In this document: piece after piece, positions 44,399-53,037 of the stretch
Numbering within the stretch: position 1 is the stretch's first letter
Layout of the letters: every line of letters begins with the position of its first letter
Assembly (NCBI RefSeq): GCF_003602095.1
Contig: NZ_RAHH01000002.1
Location: forward strand, 186,001 to 250,000
DNA: 64,000 bases
Source of the DNA: Rahnella woolbedingensis
Lineage (GTDB): Bacteria > Pseudomonadota > Gammaproteobacteria > Enterobacterales > Enterobacteriaceae
Direction: 5' to 3'
Notes under the pieces: model-generated
Seen by the model: the letters and a program-made list of their open reading frames with translations, nothing else
Database searches by the model: none
Told to the model about the DNA's origin: nothing
Program-made: the position numbers and the translations under genes

Positions 44399-44525
44399 TG
44401 TGGTGTAACTCAATTCCTGCTTGCGGGTTAAATGGGTAGAGTAATTCATCAACCGGTAATAATCGGCAGGGTGGGCATGATGATAATGCCGAACCTGAGT
44501 GCGGGTTCGAGTCCCGTCACCACAC
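44399..44525 (+). other. tRNA-like element of abnormal length
   Basis: Perfect 7-bp acceptor-like pair TGTGGTG (44399-44405) / CACCACA (44518-44524), canonical T-arm GCGGG-TTCGAGT-CCCGT, and D-stem-like ACTC/GAGT. The total is 127 nt, about 50 too long, and no anticodon loop with U33 was found. Possibly a degenerate or inserted tRNA; no CCA encoded. Confidence 0.4.
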
Positions 44526-44531
44526 GTCAAT

Positions 44532-44602
44532 ATCTGGTTCGCCGGGCGATGGCAGGTCTCCAAAACCTCGCTGACAAGGTTCGACTCCTTGACTGGATGC
44601 CA
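44532..44602 (+). tRNA. tRNA-Trp (CCA), phage-encoded
   Basis: 71 nt. Acceptor ATCTGGT/ACTGGAT (two G-U pairs), discriminator G and encoded CCA; D-arm GCC-GGGCGAT-GGC; anticodon loop CTCCAAA with U33 and anticodon CCA on stem AGGT/ACCT; T-arm CAAGG-TTCGACT-CCTTG. The D-arm is short and the anticodon stem has four good pairs, so it is slightly atypical. Confidence 0.65.
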
Positions 44603-44746
44603 AATTTTAGAAGCTCGCATATTGCGGGCTTTTTCTCGTTTTAGAGCCCGACCAATCAGTCACCTCACCCTCATGAAACCATGCGGTCGAGGCTCTATTC
44701 CCTATGACTAAACACACAGCCCATTTAACCAAATGGGAGCGGAACT

Positions 44747-45046
44747 ATGAAAATGGATCCTGTACACCAACACAACCTGCCTTACTGGTGGTCAGCGGCA
44801 CTTGGATTCTTTTCGCTGCTATCACTGCAAGACTACGTTTTCATTATCGGTGCGGTTATCTCCGCGATATTCACGATAAAGACCTACTACGCGAAACGAG
44901 CTGAAGAAAAGAAACGGATGCTTGAAGAGCAGAAGAGAACACAGGCCTTGGTCGATTACCTTAACGGGATGACGAACAAGCCATTTGCAGACCGCTCATC
45001 AGCTACAGAGATTGTGGCTGAGGCATTTAAGAAAGTAGAGGGTTAG
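44747..45046 (+). CDS. Holin
   Basis: 99 aa; hydrophobic segments about 14-30 and 32-46, then a charged cytoplasmic tail (KRAEEKKRMLEEQKR). Directly precedes the endolysin and spanins. It would permeabilise or depolarise the inner membrane; with a SAR endolysin a pinholin mode is possible. Confidence 0.82.
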   Translation: MKMDPVHQHNLPYWWSAALGFFSLLSLQDYVFIIGAVISAIFTIKTYYAKRAEEKKRMLEEQKRTQALVDYLNGMTNKPFADRSSATEIVAEAFKKVEG

Positions 45047-45048
45047 CG

Positions 45049-45570
45049 ATGGCTTCAGTATCCAAGAAGGGTGTTGTCGGCGGCGTCTGCGCTGTTATGA
45101 CCATCATTGGCGTTGTGGTATCAAGCGGAACGGTAAGAACAAGCGAAGGCGGCCTCAAGCTTATCGGTGACGCGGAGAGCTGCCAGCGTGACCCATACGT
45201 TTGTCCTGCTGGTGTACTGACTGATGGCATTGGCAATACTCACGGCGTTAGAGCTGGAGTCAGGAAGTCTGATGCTCAGATTGCTGCCGACTGGGAGAAG
45301 AACATTCTCCAGGCTGAATCCTGCGTGAACAAGTACGCAAACGGCAAGAAGATGAATCAGGGGCAGTTTGATGCCACCACCTCGATAACCTTCAACGCCG
45401 GATGCGGACAAATGCAGAAGTCCACGATGTTCCGCATGTTCCGCGACGGCAAGATTACAGAAGCCTGCAATCAGTTTCCACGCTGGACATATGGCGGTGG
45501 TAAGCAATTGCCCGGCTTAGTTATCAGGCGTGAGAAGGAGAAAGCACTATGTCTCTCCGCTCCCAAATAA
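45049..45570 (+). CDS. SAR-type GH24 endolysin (lysozyme)
   Basis: 173 aa. N-terminal weakly hydrophobic segment (VVGGVCAVMTIIGVVVSSG, about 9-27) fits a signal-arrest-release anchor. GH24 core: catalytic Glu in DAESCQRDPYVCPAGVLTDGIGNT with the following Asp/Thr pattern; C-terminal NQFPRWTYGGGKQLPGLVIRR. Six Cys allow disulfide activation. Cleaves peptidoglycan in host lysis. Confidence 0.9.
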   Translation: MASVSKKGVVGGVCAVMTIIGVVVSSGTVRTSEGGLKLIGDAESCQRDPYVCPAGVLTDGIGNTHGVRAGVRKSDAQIAADWEKNILQAESCVNKYANGKKMNQGQFDATTSITFNAGCGQMQKSTMFRMFRDGKITEACNQFPRWTYGGGKQLPGLVIRREKEKALCLSAPK

Positions 45571-45908
45571 TCGCATTCCTCATTCTCGTCTTACTGGCAA
45601 TCGGCTACGGAGAAATCCGGTACCGGAATGGCTGGTATGCCCACTCTGACCAAATGAATGCGGCGGCAGCAAAGAAGCAGAAGAAAGCCGAAGCAAAGCT
45701 TGAGCCAATAGAGCAGAAAGCTGCCACAGCCAAAGACGAAGGAAAAGTCATCTACAAAACGATTACCCGCGACGTGGTGAAATATGTCCAAGACCCGAAT
45801 CATACCAAGTGTGATTTTGATGCTGCTGCTATCAGGTTGCGTCAGCAGTCAATCAACGCTGCCAACAATATCGCAGGATTTGATGACGCCACCGTGCAAG
45901 GGAAGTGA
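45549..45908 (+). CDS. Rz: Inner-membrane spanin Rz
   Basis: 119 aa; single N-terminal membrane anchor (IIAFLILVLLAIGYGEI, about 7-23) then a periplasmic coiled coil rich in Ala/Lys/Glu. Overlaps the endolysin by 22 nt. Works with Rz1 to disrupt the outer membrane. Confidence 0.88.
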   Translation: MSLRSQIIAFLILVLLAIGYGEIRYRNGWYAHSDQMNAAAAKKQKKAEAKLEPIEQKAATAKDEGKVIYKTITRDVVKYVQDPNHTKCDFDAAAIRLRQQSINAANNIAGFDDATVQGK

Positions 45909-46026
45909 CGCCGGGAGGGATAGCGACGAAGACCTGCAGGCAGACAAGGAAACAGCTGAGTGTCTGCGAGAGCTTCGCCTGAACATATACCGGTGGCAAT
46001 CATGGTACAACGCCGCCGTGGAGTAA
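45784..46026 (+). CDS. Rz1: Outer-membrane spanin Rz1
   Basis: 80 aa lipoprotein with lipobox LLLSGC (Cys about 19), starting inside Rz in the +1 frame and extending 118 nt beyond it; this overlapping arrangement is characteristic of Rz/Rz1. Confidence 0.85.
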   Translation: MSKTRIIPSVILMLLLSGCVSSQSTLPTISQDLMTPPCKGSDAGRDSDEDLQADKETAECLRELRLNIYRWQSWYNAAVE

Positions 46027-46199
46027 AAAACCTCCGTACTTGAACAGTATAAATATAACTATCACATGGATAGTTGGCTGATAGGCGATTAATAAATCAA
46101 TTATGTCTCTGAACATTACCGCTCCCCAAATGGTTGATTATCTATTTTGAGGGTTAATTCTTTCCTTCCCCTATAGAGTGCAATTCTAAGGATCAACCA

Positions 46200-46421
46200 A
46201 TGAATCAGAAGTGGACTATCACAGTAACAACAGAGTCAGGCGAAACCTTCACCGGCGCTATGACAAGACAGCAACCTGAACTGGTTAATGGATTCGTTGC
46301 TGTAGCCACGGAAGACGGCGATTGGATATTCCTGAAGCCCGACACGGTAACAAAGATGCACTTCACTCCAGTTGCTGAAGAAGCGACTGAGGAAACAGGA
46401 ACAGAAACAGAAAAGGAATAA
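46200..46421 (+). CDS. Hypothetical phage protein
   Basis: 73 aa, beta-rich with an acidic Thr/Glu tail; ATG preceded by AAGGATCAA. The 173-bp gap before it shows no gene. Located just before the terminase genes. Unknown. Confidence 0.7.
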   Translation: MNQKWTITVTTESGETFTGAMTRQQPELVNGFVAVATEDGDWIFLKPDTVTKMHFTPVAEEATEETGTETEKE

Positions 46422-46424
46422 CGA

Positions 46425-47027
46425 ATGACCAAACCAGATTGGGAGGCCATCGAATCGGCGTACCGAGCTGGCTTGATGTCTCTGCGTGAAATTGCTTCTC
46501 AACACAGCATCAGTGAAGGGGCGATACGTAAACGGGCAAAGCGCGATGACTGGTCTCGCGACTTAGCTGCAAAGGTAAAAGAACGTGCTGATGATTTGGT
46601 ACGCAAAGCAGAGGTACGCAAACAGGTACGCACAGAGAACAGTTTTAGCGAGCGCGTACTTGTTGAAGCTACTGCTGAGGTCATTGCTACCGTCAGGATG
46701 GAGCACAGAGGTGACATTCGGCGGGCGAGAAAAATCACCAACTCTCTGTTTGATGAGCTTGGGGCTGAATGTGCTGATATCGAATCACTCCGCAAGTTGG
46801 GTGAGATGATGCTAGAGCCTGATGAGAATGGCCGTGACCGGCTCAATGAGGTATATCAGTCAATCATCAGCATGCCTGAGCGCGTGAAGTCAGTGAAAGC
46901 ACTAAGCGATGCGCTGAAGAACCTCATCGGCCTTGAGCGACAGGCTTACGATATTGATGGTCCGGAAGGCGATACCTCTGTTAAGAAACTTTCTGACCTG
47001 ATGGATTCACTGTCTCAGGGGGCGTAA
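46425..47027 (+). CDS. Terminase small subunit
   Basis: 200 aa. N-terminal HTH (LREIASQHSISEGAIRKRAKR, about 24-44) for pac/cos recognition, helical centre, and C-terminal VKALSDALKNLIGLERQAYDID. Overlaps the large subunit by 1 nt. It would select phage DNA for packaging. Confidence 0.88.
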   Translation: MTKPDWEAIESAYRAGLMSLREIASQHSISEGAIRKRAKRDDWSRDLAAKVKERADDLVRKAEVRKQVRTENSFSERVLVEATAEVIATVRMEHRGDIRRARKITNSLFDELGAECADIESLRKLGEMMLEPDENGRDRLNEVYQSIISMPERVKSVKALSDALKNLIGLERQAYDIDGPEGDTSVKKLSDLMDSLSQGA

Positions 47028-48499
47028 TGAAACCTGAGCATATGAAACTGCTGGCTGATAAAGATTTCCGGCTAAACAATCTCTATTGGATCACCGACAA
47101 AGAAGGCAAGCCGGTACGTTTCAGGATGACACCTGAGCAGCGCGAGTACTTCGAAGGTATCCACACGCGCAACATCATTCTTAAAGCTCGCCAGCTCGGC
47201 TTCACGACTGAGGTTTGTATCATTCAGTTGGATGCAGCGCTGTTCGAGTCTGCCAAATGTGCCCTGATCGCCCACACGTTGAACGACGCTAAACGCCTGT
47301 TCCGTGAAAAGGTGAAGTACGCCTACGATAACCTGCCCGAAGAGATTAAAGCCGCAAACCCGGCCAGCAATGACTCTGCCGGGGAGTTGGTATTCAAGAA
47401 GGGCGGCTCACTATACGTCAGCACCTCATTTCGTGGCGGCACGCTGCGCTACCTGCACGTTTCAGAGTTCGGCAAGATATGCGCTAAGTATCCAGACAAA
47501 GCCCGTGAGATTGTCACAGGCGCGTTTGAGGCCGTATCAACCGGATGCTTTGCCACTATCGAGAGCACTGCTGAAGGTCGCGCCGGTTACTTCTTCGATT
47601 ATTGCCAGACAGCGGAGAAAGCACAGCTACAGTGTAAGAAATTATCCGCTCTCGACTGGAAGTTCTTTTTCTTCTCCTGGTGGAAGAATCCGCTGTATGC
47701 AATCGACCCTGTAGAGGCCATCCCGCAGCGGCTGGTTGATTACTTCGATGAGATGGAAGCCAAGCACGGCGTTCAACTTAACGAACGGCAGAAAGCTTGG
47801 TACTACGCCAAGGAAAAGACTCTCGGCGATGACATGAAGCGGGAATACCCAACTATCCCGTCTGAGGCATTCCAGCAATCAGTGGAAGGCGCGTATTACG
47901 CCAAACAGTTCCGCTGGCTCTACACCAACAAGCGCATCGGCACCTTGCCTGATAACTCACACCTACCGGTTCACACGTTCTGGGATATTGGCGTGGGTGA
48001 CTCTACGGCTATCTGGTTCGTGCGTGAGGTTGGTGAAGAGTTCCACGTCATCGACTATTACGAAAACTCCGGTGAAGGCCTGAGGCATTACATGAAAGTG
48101 CTGAAAGACCGCGGCTATGAGTATGGCGACCACTGGGGACCACACGACATTGAGAATCGTGAATTCGGCTCTGATGCCAAGTCCCGAAAAGAGCTGGCTC
48201 GCGAAGGCTACGAAATCGACGGTCAGGTCTACTCCATGACATTCAAAGTGGTGCCGAAAACCGGCGTTGATACCGGCATTGAGTCCGTGCGTGAAATCCT
48301 CCCGAAATGTGTCTTTGATGATGAGAAGTGCGCAGAAGGCATCACTCATCTGGAAGGGTACAGGAAGGAATGGGATGACAAGCGCGGCTGCTGGAAAGAC
48401 AAGCCATTACATGACCACACATCTCACGGCTCTGATGCGTTCCGCTACTTTGCCGTAGCCAAGAACAACCACAAACAAGTCGGCGCTGTATTCTTCTAA
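47027..48499 (+). CDS. Terminase large subunit
   Basis: 490 aa. ATPase domain with Walker A-like IILKARQLGFTTEV (about 50-63) and a Walker B-like region; C-terminal RNase-H-like nuclease with FWDIGVGDSTAIWFV and HGSDAFRYFAVA for metal-binding Asp residues. Packages and cuts concatemeric DNA. Confidence 0.93.
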   Translation: MKPEHMKLLADKDFRLNNLYWITDKEGKPVRFRMTPEQREYFEGIHTRNIILKARQLGFTTEVCIIQLDAALFESAKCALIAHTLNDAKRLFREKVKYAYDNLPEEIKAANPASNDSAGELVFKKGGSLYVSTSFRGGTLRYLHVSEFGKICAKYPDKAREIVTGAFEAVSTGCFATIESTAEGRAGYFFDYCQTAEKAQLQCKKLSALDWKFFFFSWWKNPLYAIDPVEAIPQRLVDYFDEMEAKHGVQLNERQKAWYYAKEKTLGDDMKREYPTIPSEAFQQSVEGAYYAKQFRWLYTNKRIGTLPDNSHLPVHTFWDIGVGDSTAIWFVREVGEEFHVIDYYENSGEGLRHYMKVLKDRGYEYGDHWGPHDIENREFGSDAKSRKELAREGYEIDGQVYSMTFKVVPKTGVDTGIESVREILPKCVFDDEKCAEGITHLEGYRKEWDDKRGCWKDKPLHDHTSHGSDAFRYFAVAKNNHKQVGAVFF

Positions 48500-48509
48500 G
48501 GAGCAATCA

Positions 48510-49970
48510 GTGAGTGATACCAATAACGAGGTTCAGTTCCTCGTGAATGCCCTCGCTGACCAAGTCGCGGTGGGTCGCCAGCGTGCTTTATACGCAGGTC
48601 AGTTTAACGGCAACACCAAGCGCACCACCTTATGGGAAGAGTTTGGGTACCCGGACACAGTAACATTCGACATGCTTTATCGTGCCTACCGCCGGAACTC
48701 CTCAGCATATGCTGGCGTACACAAGACGCTGGACTCTTGCTGGATAGACAAGCCGGTGATTATCGAAGGACCACTTGTCGATAAATCGAAAAAAGAGACT
48801 GAGTGGGAGAAGACAGTAACAAGGCTTCTCAAAAAGCACTGGTCTAAAATTAAAGATGCTGACCGCCGCAATCTTGTAGGGCATTACTCGGCGATCATCA
48901 TGCAGATTAAAGACAATCGTAACTGGTGGGAGCCGGTAGATACCGCCCTAGTTAAAAGATTGGGGGAGGCTGCTTTAGTCAAGCTTATTCCCGCTTGGGA
49001 ATCTCAGATTAAGCCGGGCAATTACGACATAGACACGCTGTCAGACACCTACGGACAGCCTGTAAGTTACACCTTTAATGAACAACCAGTCGGCGATGAT
49101 TCAACTTACGGCAATATCCGTAGCGTCACAGTTCACCCGAGCCGGGTGATCATTCTTGCTGAAGGCTCAGAAGACGACAACATGCTCTCCGGCATTCCCC
49201 TTAACGAGGCAGGCTATAACGACCTGCTCGATATTGAGAAGTCAAAGGGTGGTAGCGCTGAAGGTTTCCTGAAGAACGCCAGTCGTCAGCTTGGTATTGA
49301 GTTCGATAAAGAAACGGATATGGCTACGCTTGGAAAAGCAGCAGTCGCGGCTGGATTCAAAGACCTAGGCGATGCTCTAAACGAAAAAGTATTACGCATG
49401 AGCAAGGGAACTGATGCTGCTCTCGTAATGCAGGCTGGTAAAGCGTCAGTTTTATCTGTGGCCGCCGCCGACCCGACGCCAACGTTTACGGTTTCAGCTA
49501 ACAGTTACTCCTCAACCATTCTCTGCCCATTCAATATTCTCTACGGTAAGCAGACTGGCAACCTGGCATCTACCGAAGACAAGACAGCATGGGCTATCAG
49601 GTGTAACGAGCGCCGAAATGGTTGGCTCTCATGGGTAATCACGGAAGTGGTTCAGCGCTGGTGTGACGTTGGTATCATTGGGCAGCCAAAGACCAATGAG
49701 ATTACTGTCGATTGGTCGGATTTACTCGCGCCGGGCGACAGCGAGAAGCTCGATAACATGGGCAAGCTTGCAGACATCGCGCAGAAGACTCAGCAGGCAT
49801 ACGGAACACCAGCGGTAGAGATTAACGAAATCCGTGCTGCCGGTGAGCTTGAGCCGATGACTGAGCCTCCAGAACCAGACCCCAACGCAAAACCAACCGC
49901 TAAGGATCCGCTGAATGGAGATGACGACAACAGCGACCCGAATCGGGACACCAATCGTACCGCGCAATAA
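48510..49970 (+). CDS. Portal protein (DUF1073 type)
   Basis: 486 aa. Contains MLYRAYRRNSSAYAGVHKTLDSCW near the N-terminus and the CPFNILYGKQTGNLASTEDKTAW block typical of DUF1073 portals; Pro/Asp-rich C-terminus. Starts after AAGGAG. Forms the dodecameric DNA entry channel. Confidence 0.88.
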   Translation: MSDTNNEVQFLVNALADQVAVGRQRALYAGQFNGNTKRTTLWEEFGYPDTVTFDMLYRAYRRNSSAYAGVHKTLDSCWIDKPVIIEGPLVDKSKKETEWEKTVTRLLKKHWSKIKDADRRNLVGHYSAIIMQIKDNRNWWEPVDTALVKRLGEAALVKLIPAWESQIKPGNYDIDTLSDTYGQPVSYTFNEQPVGDDSTYGNIRSVTVHPSRVIILAEGSEDDNMLSGIPLNEAGYNDLLDIEKSKGGSAEGFLKNASRQLGIEFDKETDMATLGKAAVAAGFKDLGDALNEKVLRMSKGTDAALVMQAGKASVLSVAAADPTPTFTVSANSYSSTILCPFNILYGKQTGNLASTEDKTAWAIRCNERRNGWLSWVITEVVQRWCDVGIIGQPKTNEITVDWSDLLAPGDSEKLDNMGKLADIAQKTQQAYGTPAVEINEIRAAGELEPMTEPPEPDPNAKPTAKDPLNGDDDNSDPNRDTNRTAQ

Positions 49971-50883
49971 AGCCGACCCTACACAGTCATACCGAGCAGT
50001 AAACAAGATGTACCGGGACATCGAAGAAAGGTATCTCGGCATCAAGACTGACCTGAAGCAACTACTTGATGCCAGGCTAACCGGCAGAGTAAGGGAGGGT
50101 AACGCACAGGCTTCATTCTCGGTGCATGGCGATATCATCTATCAGGTGAATGCGGCCACGTACATCTACGACATGACAGCGCAGCAACTCGCTGACCTGT
50201 TGGAACGTGTGCAGGTGATTCTTGATGATCACCTTCTTGGTGGGCTAGGTCAGGACATGTGGGCGCTTGCGTATGTCGCAGAAGAGTATCAGCGCGGCAC
50301 GCTGAACGCCTTCACTAATCTCTCTGTTCAATCGCCGGTTTACGCATCGCAGACAACGTTAAGCGCATTGCTGTCATCACCTGCCTACCAGAACCAAATT
50401 GCAGCGGCATACGTGAGTACGTACAGCGATTGGGTAGGCATAAGCGACAAGGCTCGCGCCGACCTCGCTAACGTAATCTCAGACGCTATTGGGCGCGGTG
50501 TAAATCCTAAAGAAACGGCCAGCCTGATAAGTAAACGCCTTGATGTGTCGATGTCAGATGCGAAAAACATCGCTCAAACCGAACAAGTGGGCGCACTGCG
50601 CAAAGCTCAGTGGGCTGAAACGACGTGGGCAAAAGAACGCCTTGGCCTGAACACTGGATTGCTCTGGCTGTCAGCTCTAAAACCTACAACCCGAGCATGG
50701 CATGCGGCGCGACATGGCAAGGTTTACACGGTCGAGAATGTTGAGTCCTTCTATGCCGAGAACGGCAACAAATACCGCTGCTACTGCTCACAGATACCGG
50801 CCATCTTGAATGATAAAGGGCAGGTGGTGAATGAAGGGCTAAGTGATAGGCTCGCTGATGAAAGAAAAAATTGGGAAAAATAA
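49915..50883 (+). CDS. Minor head protein (Mu gpF / SPP1 gp7-like)
   Basis: 322 aa. The C-terminal domain has TEQVGALRKAQWAET, HAARHGKVYTVENV and NKYRCYCSQIPAI, the conserved Cys/His region of the phage head morphogenesis family. Overlaps the portal gene by 56 nt. Confidence 0.88.
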   Translation: MEMTTTATRIGTPIVPRNKADPTQSYRAVNKMYRDIEERYLGIKTDLKQLLDARLTGRVREGNAQASFSVHGDIIYQVNAATYIYDMTAQQLADLLERVQVILDDHLLGGLGQDMWALAYVAEEYQRGTLNAFTNLSVQSPVYASQTTLSALLSSPAYQNQIAAAYVSTYSDWVGISDKARADLANVISDAIGRGVNPKETASLISKRLDVSMSDAKNIAQTEQVGALRKAQWAETTWAKERLGLNTGLLWLSALKPTTRAWHAARHGKVYTVENVESFYAENGNKYRCYCSQIPAILNDKGQVVNEGLSDRLADERKNWEK

Positions 50884-50950
50884 TATTTAAAGTAATTTTT
50901 TTATCCGCCGTTACTAATTTGACAACTCAACTAAGTAACGGAGTATAAAT

Positions 50951-51127
50951 ATGCAAGTTCAATTCAAAGATGTTCGTTATAACCGGGTTCGCCCCAAGAC
51001 TAAAGCAAAGTACCTTACCCAAAAGGCGTTTTTGCTAGTCAATGGCGATACTGAACAAATGCTAATAGCTGCATTGCAAAAGCTTCATCCCAATGAAGAG
51101 ATAGAGCTAATAAGCTTCAAAAAATAA
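50951..51127 (+). CDS. Small basic protein inserted in head operon
   Basis: 58 aa (MQVQFKDVRYNRVRPKTKAKY...). SD GGAG lies 7 nt before ATG and partly inside an inverted repeat CCGTTACT/AGTAACGG (50908-50941). Followed at once by a terminator (51133-51156). More AT-rich than neighbours. Likely a moron; unknown function. Confidence 0.7.
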   Translation: MQVQFKDVRYNRVRPKTKAKYLTQKAFLLVNGDTEQMLIAALQKLHPNEEIELISFKK

Positions 51128-51132
51128 CAAAC

Positions 51133-51156
51133 AAGGTCGCTCAGGCGGCCTTTTTT
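51133..51156 (+). terminator. Terminator between head genes
   Basis: AAGGTCGC-TCAG-GCGGCCTT then TTTT. Same stem type as at 56230 and 57366. Confidence 0.85.
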
Positions 51157-51187
51157 ATTGCCTGAAATCCACCAATGAGGACACAGC

Positions 51188-52591
51188 GTGAAGCTATCTA
51201 GCATCCACGTTAAGTCCCTCGCCATCAATTCCGCCAACATCTCAACCGAAACCATCGACGGTGACGAGCATATCGTCATCCGCGGCGTCGTGCCTGTCGT
51301 TGATGACGTGGTTATGAACGGCGGCTTGTATCCGGCTGAGGAAATTAACAAAAGCTTTAAGACGCTCGAAGGCAATCAGATGCCTTTGGGGCATCCGAAG
51401 ATCGGCGGCGATTACGTCAGCGCAAACAACCCGCGAGCAGTGAATCAGTTTCACGTAGGCGCATGGGCTGAGAATGTGCGCAAAGATGGTGATCGTGTCG
51501 TGATGGACATGAAAATCAACAAGCGATTCGCCTCTGCTACTCAAGGCGGGAAGCGCGTTCTTGAGCGTATCGAATGGTTGTCTACTAACACCAGTGCAGA
51601 GCCTATCCACGTATCAACAGGCCTGCTGCTGAAACGCGAACAAAACAGCGGCAAGTCTAAGGGCAAGCCTCATACGTGGGTAGCTCGCAACATGCAGTTC
51701 GACCACGTCGCCATCCTGCTGGACGAACCCGGCGCAGCAACTCCTGATGATGGTGTGGGAATCTTCGTAAATGCTGACAACACCACGCAGGAAGTAGAAG
51801 TCGAGAATGTGGATTTAACGTCAGCCTCGAACTGCACGCAGCAAGGCCTCCTGAACAAAACCAAATTCTTCTTCACTAACGCCTCCAACTATTCCTTTGA
51901 CGATATCAGCCGCGCTATTGGCGACAAGCTTCGCGAAGGACGTAGTGATGACGATTGGGTATGGCCTGACACCATCTGGCCTGACTTATTTATCTACCGA
52001 AATGACACTAAGTATTTCAAACAGAAGTACCTCATCGATGACGACGGCAAAGCCGTATTCGTCGGCGAACCTCAAGAAGTCGTGCGCAAACCTACTGAGT
52101 ACGAAATTAAAACCAACGGAGCTGAAAACCCGATGAAAGACATGATCGTTAACGCACTGAAAGCGAAAGGTGAGCCGACTGAAGGCAAGACCGACGCAGA
52201 GCTTTTTGATGCATTCAATCAAATGAATGCAGAGGAAGCAGCAACCAAGACTGAGACGCCTGAAGAGAAGGCTGCTCGATTGAAGAAAGAGGCTGACGAC
52301 AAGGCAGCCAAAGACAAAGCGAATAACAGTGAGCAGGCTCCGGCTTGGTTCGCGCCTTTCGCTGAAAAGCTGAACAGCATCGAAACCGGCCTTACAGCCA
52401 ACTCTGACAAAGAGAAAGGCGAGAAGCGTGCAGCAGTCAAAGCGAAGTTCGGCATGACTGATATTGCGGTCAATGCTCTGGACGGCGAACCACTGAATGA
52501 GCTGTTTGCTCAATGCTCCACATCCACCGGCCTGAATGGTTTATTCCGTCAAGCCAACTCATCTCAATCAGTCAGCGAAATGCCGGAGTAA
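51188..52591 (+). CDS. Prohead protease with scaffold-like C-terminus (DUF2213)
   Basis: 467 aa. N-terminal about 200 residues are DUF2213-like (VVPVVDDVVMNGGLYPAEE, VSTGLLLKRE, NMQFDHVAILLDEPGAA), a capsid maturation protease type. The C-terminal part (from about 316) is charged, Lys/Glu/Ala-rich and scaffold-like. An internal ATG with its own SD at 52133 could make a separate scaffold. Acts before and during capsid assembly. Confidence 0.82.
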   Translation: MKLSSIHVKSLAINSANISTETIDGDEHIVIRGVVPVVDDVVMNGGLYPAEEINKSFKTLEGNQMPLGHPKIGGDYVSANNPRAVNQFHVGAWAENVRKDGDRVVMDMKINKRFASATQGGKRVLERIEWLSTNTSAEPIHVSTGLLLKREQNSGKSKGKPHTWVARNMQFDHVAILLDEPGAATPDDGVGIFVNADNTTQEVEVENVDLTSASNCTQQGLLNKTKFFFTNASNYSFDDISRAIGDKLREGRSDDDWVWPDTIWPDLFIYRNDTKYFKQKYLIDDDGKAVFVGEPQEVVRKPTEYEIKTNGAENPMKDMIVNALKAKGEPTEGKTDAELFDAFNQMNAEEAATKTETPEEKAARLKKEADDKAAKDKANNSEQAPAWFAPFAEKLNSIETGLTANSDKEKGEKRAAVKAKFGMTDIAVNALDGEPLNELFAQCSTSTGLNGLFRQANSSQSVSEMPE

Positions 52592-52594
52592 ATA

Positions 52595-53026
52595 ATGGCT
52601 AAAGATGGAAAGCACGTAATTCACGCGGGTGGTGTATTCCCTAACCCACTGCTTAACCGTGAAGGCGCAGCAGCTGCTGCCACCAAGCCTGGCATCATCG
52701 GCTTCTTTGATGCTGGCAAGTTCACTGCTTCAGTTGATGGCAATGAAAAGGCAATTCTCTATGTTGCCAACTTCGACTACCTGCGCTGCCTGACAGTGGA
52801 TGACAGTATCCCGCTGGGTGAGCTTGTTGTCGGCATCCAGCCAATGCAGGGAGTGTTCCTGAACGTACGAGCAGCAGCCGGCACCTATAAAAAAGGCCAG
52901 CCGCTGTCTATCGCAAATGGGCAAGTTAAAGCACAGGCCGCTGACGAGTCCATTCGCTGCTATGTCGAAGAAGACAAGGCATTTACCGCTGCTGCAGGTG
53001 ACCTGCTGCGCGTTGTGATCAAGTAA
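52595..53026 (+). CDS. Capsid-associated structural protein
   Basis: 143 aa, Ala/Gly-rich beta protein lying between the protease and the major capsid gene, the usual place of a head decoration or stabilisation protein. Family not named with certainty. Confidence 0.7.
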   Translation: MAKDGKHVIHAGGVFPNPLLNREGAAAAATKPGIIGFFDAGKFTASVDGNEKAILYVANFDYLRCLTVDDSIPLGELVVGIQPMQGVFLNVRAAAGTYKKGQPLSIANGQVKAQAADESIRCYVEEDKAFTAAAGDLLRVVIK

Positions 53027-53037
53027 GGAGCACCTGA

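Larger units (their letters stand above)
44082..44746. other. Late-promoter leader region with tRNA elements
   Basis: 665 bp with no convincing protein gene. In order: pR'-like promoter, hairpin, tR' terminator, a 12-bp inverted repeat (44256-44300), a tRNA-like element (44399-44525), a tRNA-Trp (44532-44602), then the holin leader. Confidence 0.7.

Noticed and set aside
44476..44492. GGCAT-GATGATA-ATGCC as an anticodon arm of the tRNA-like element
   Set aside because: Seven-nt loop and stem fit, but position 33 is A instead of U and the distances to the other arms do not fit a tRNA.
44704..44904. 66-aa frame starting before the holin
   Set aside because: Overlaps the holin in another frame, no good ribosome site, composition not protein-like.
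50919..50949. TTGACA plus TATAAA as a promoter for the small head-region gene
   Set aside because: Spacing is 19 bp and the transcript would start at or after the ATG; the inverted repeat there is a better explanation.
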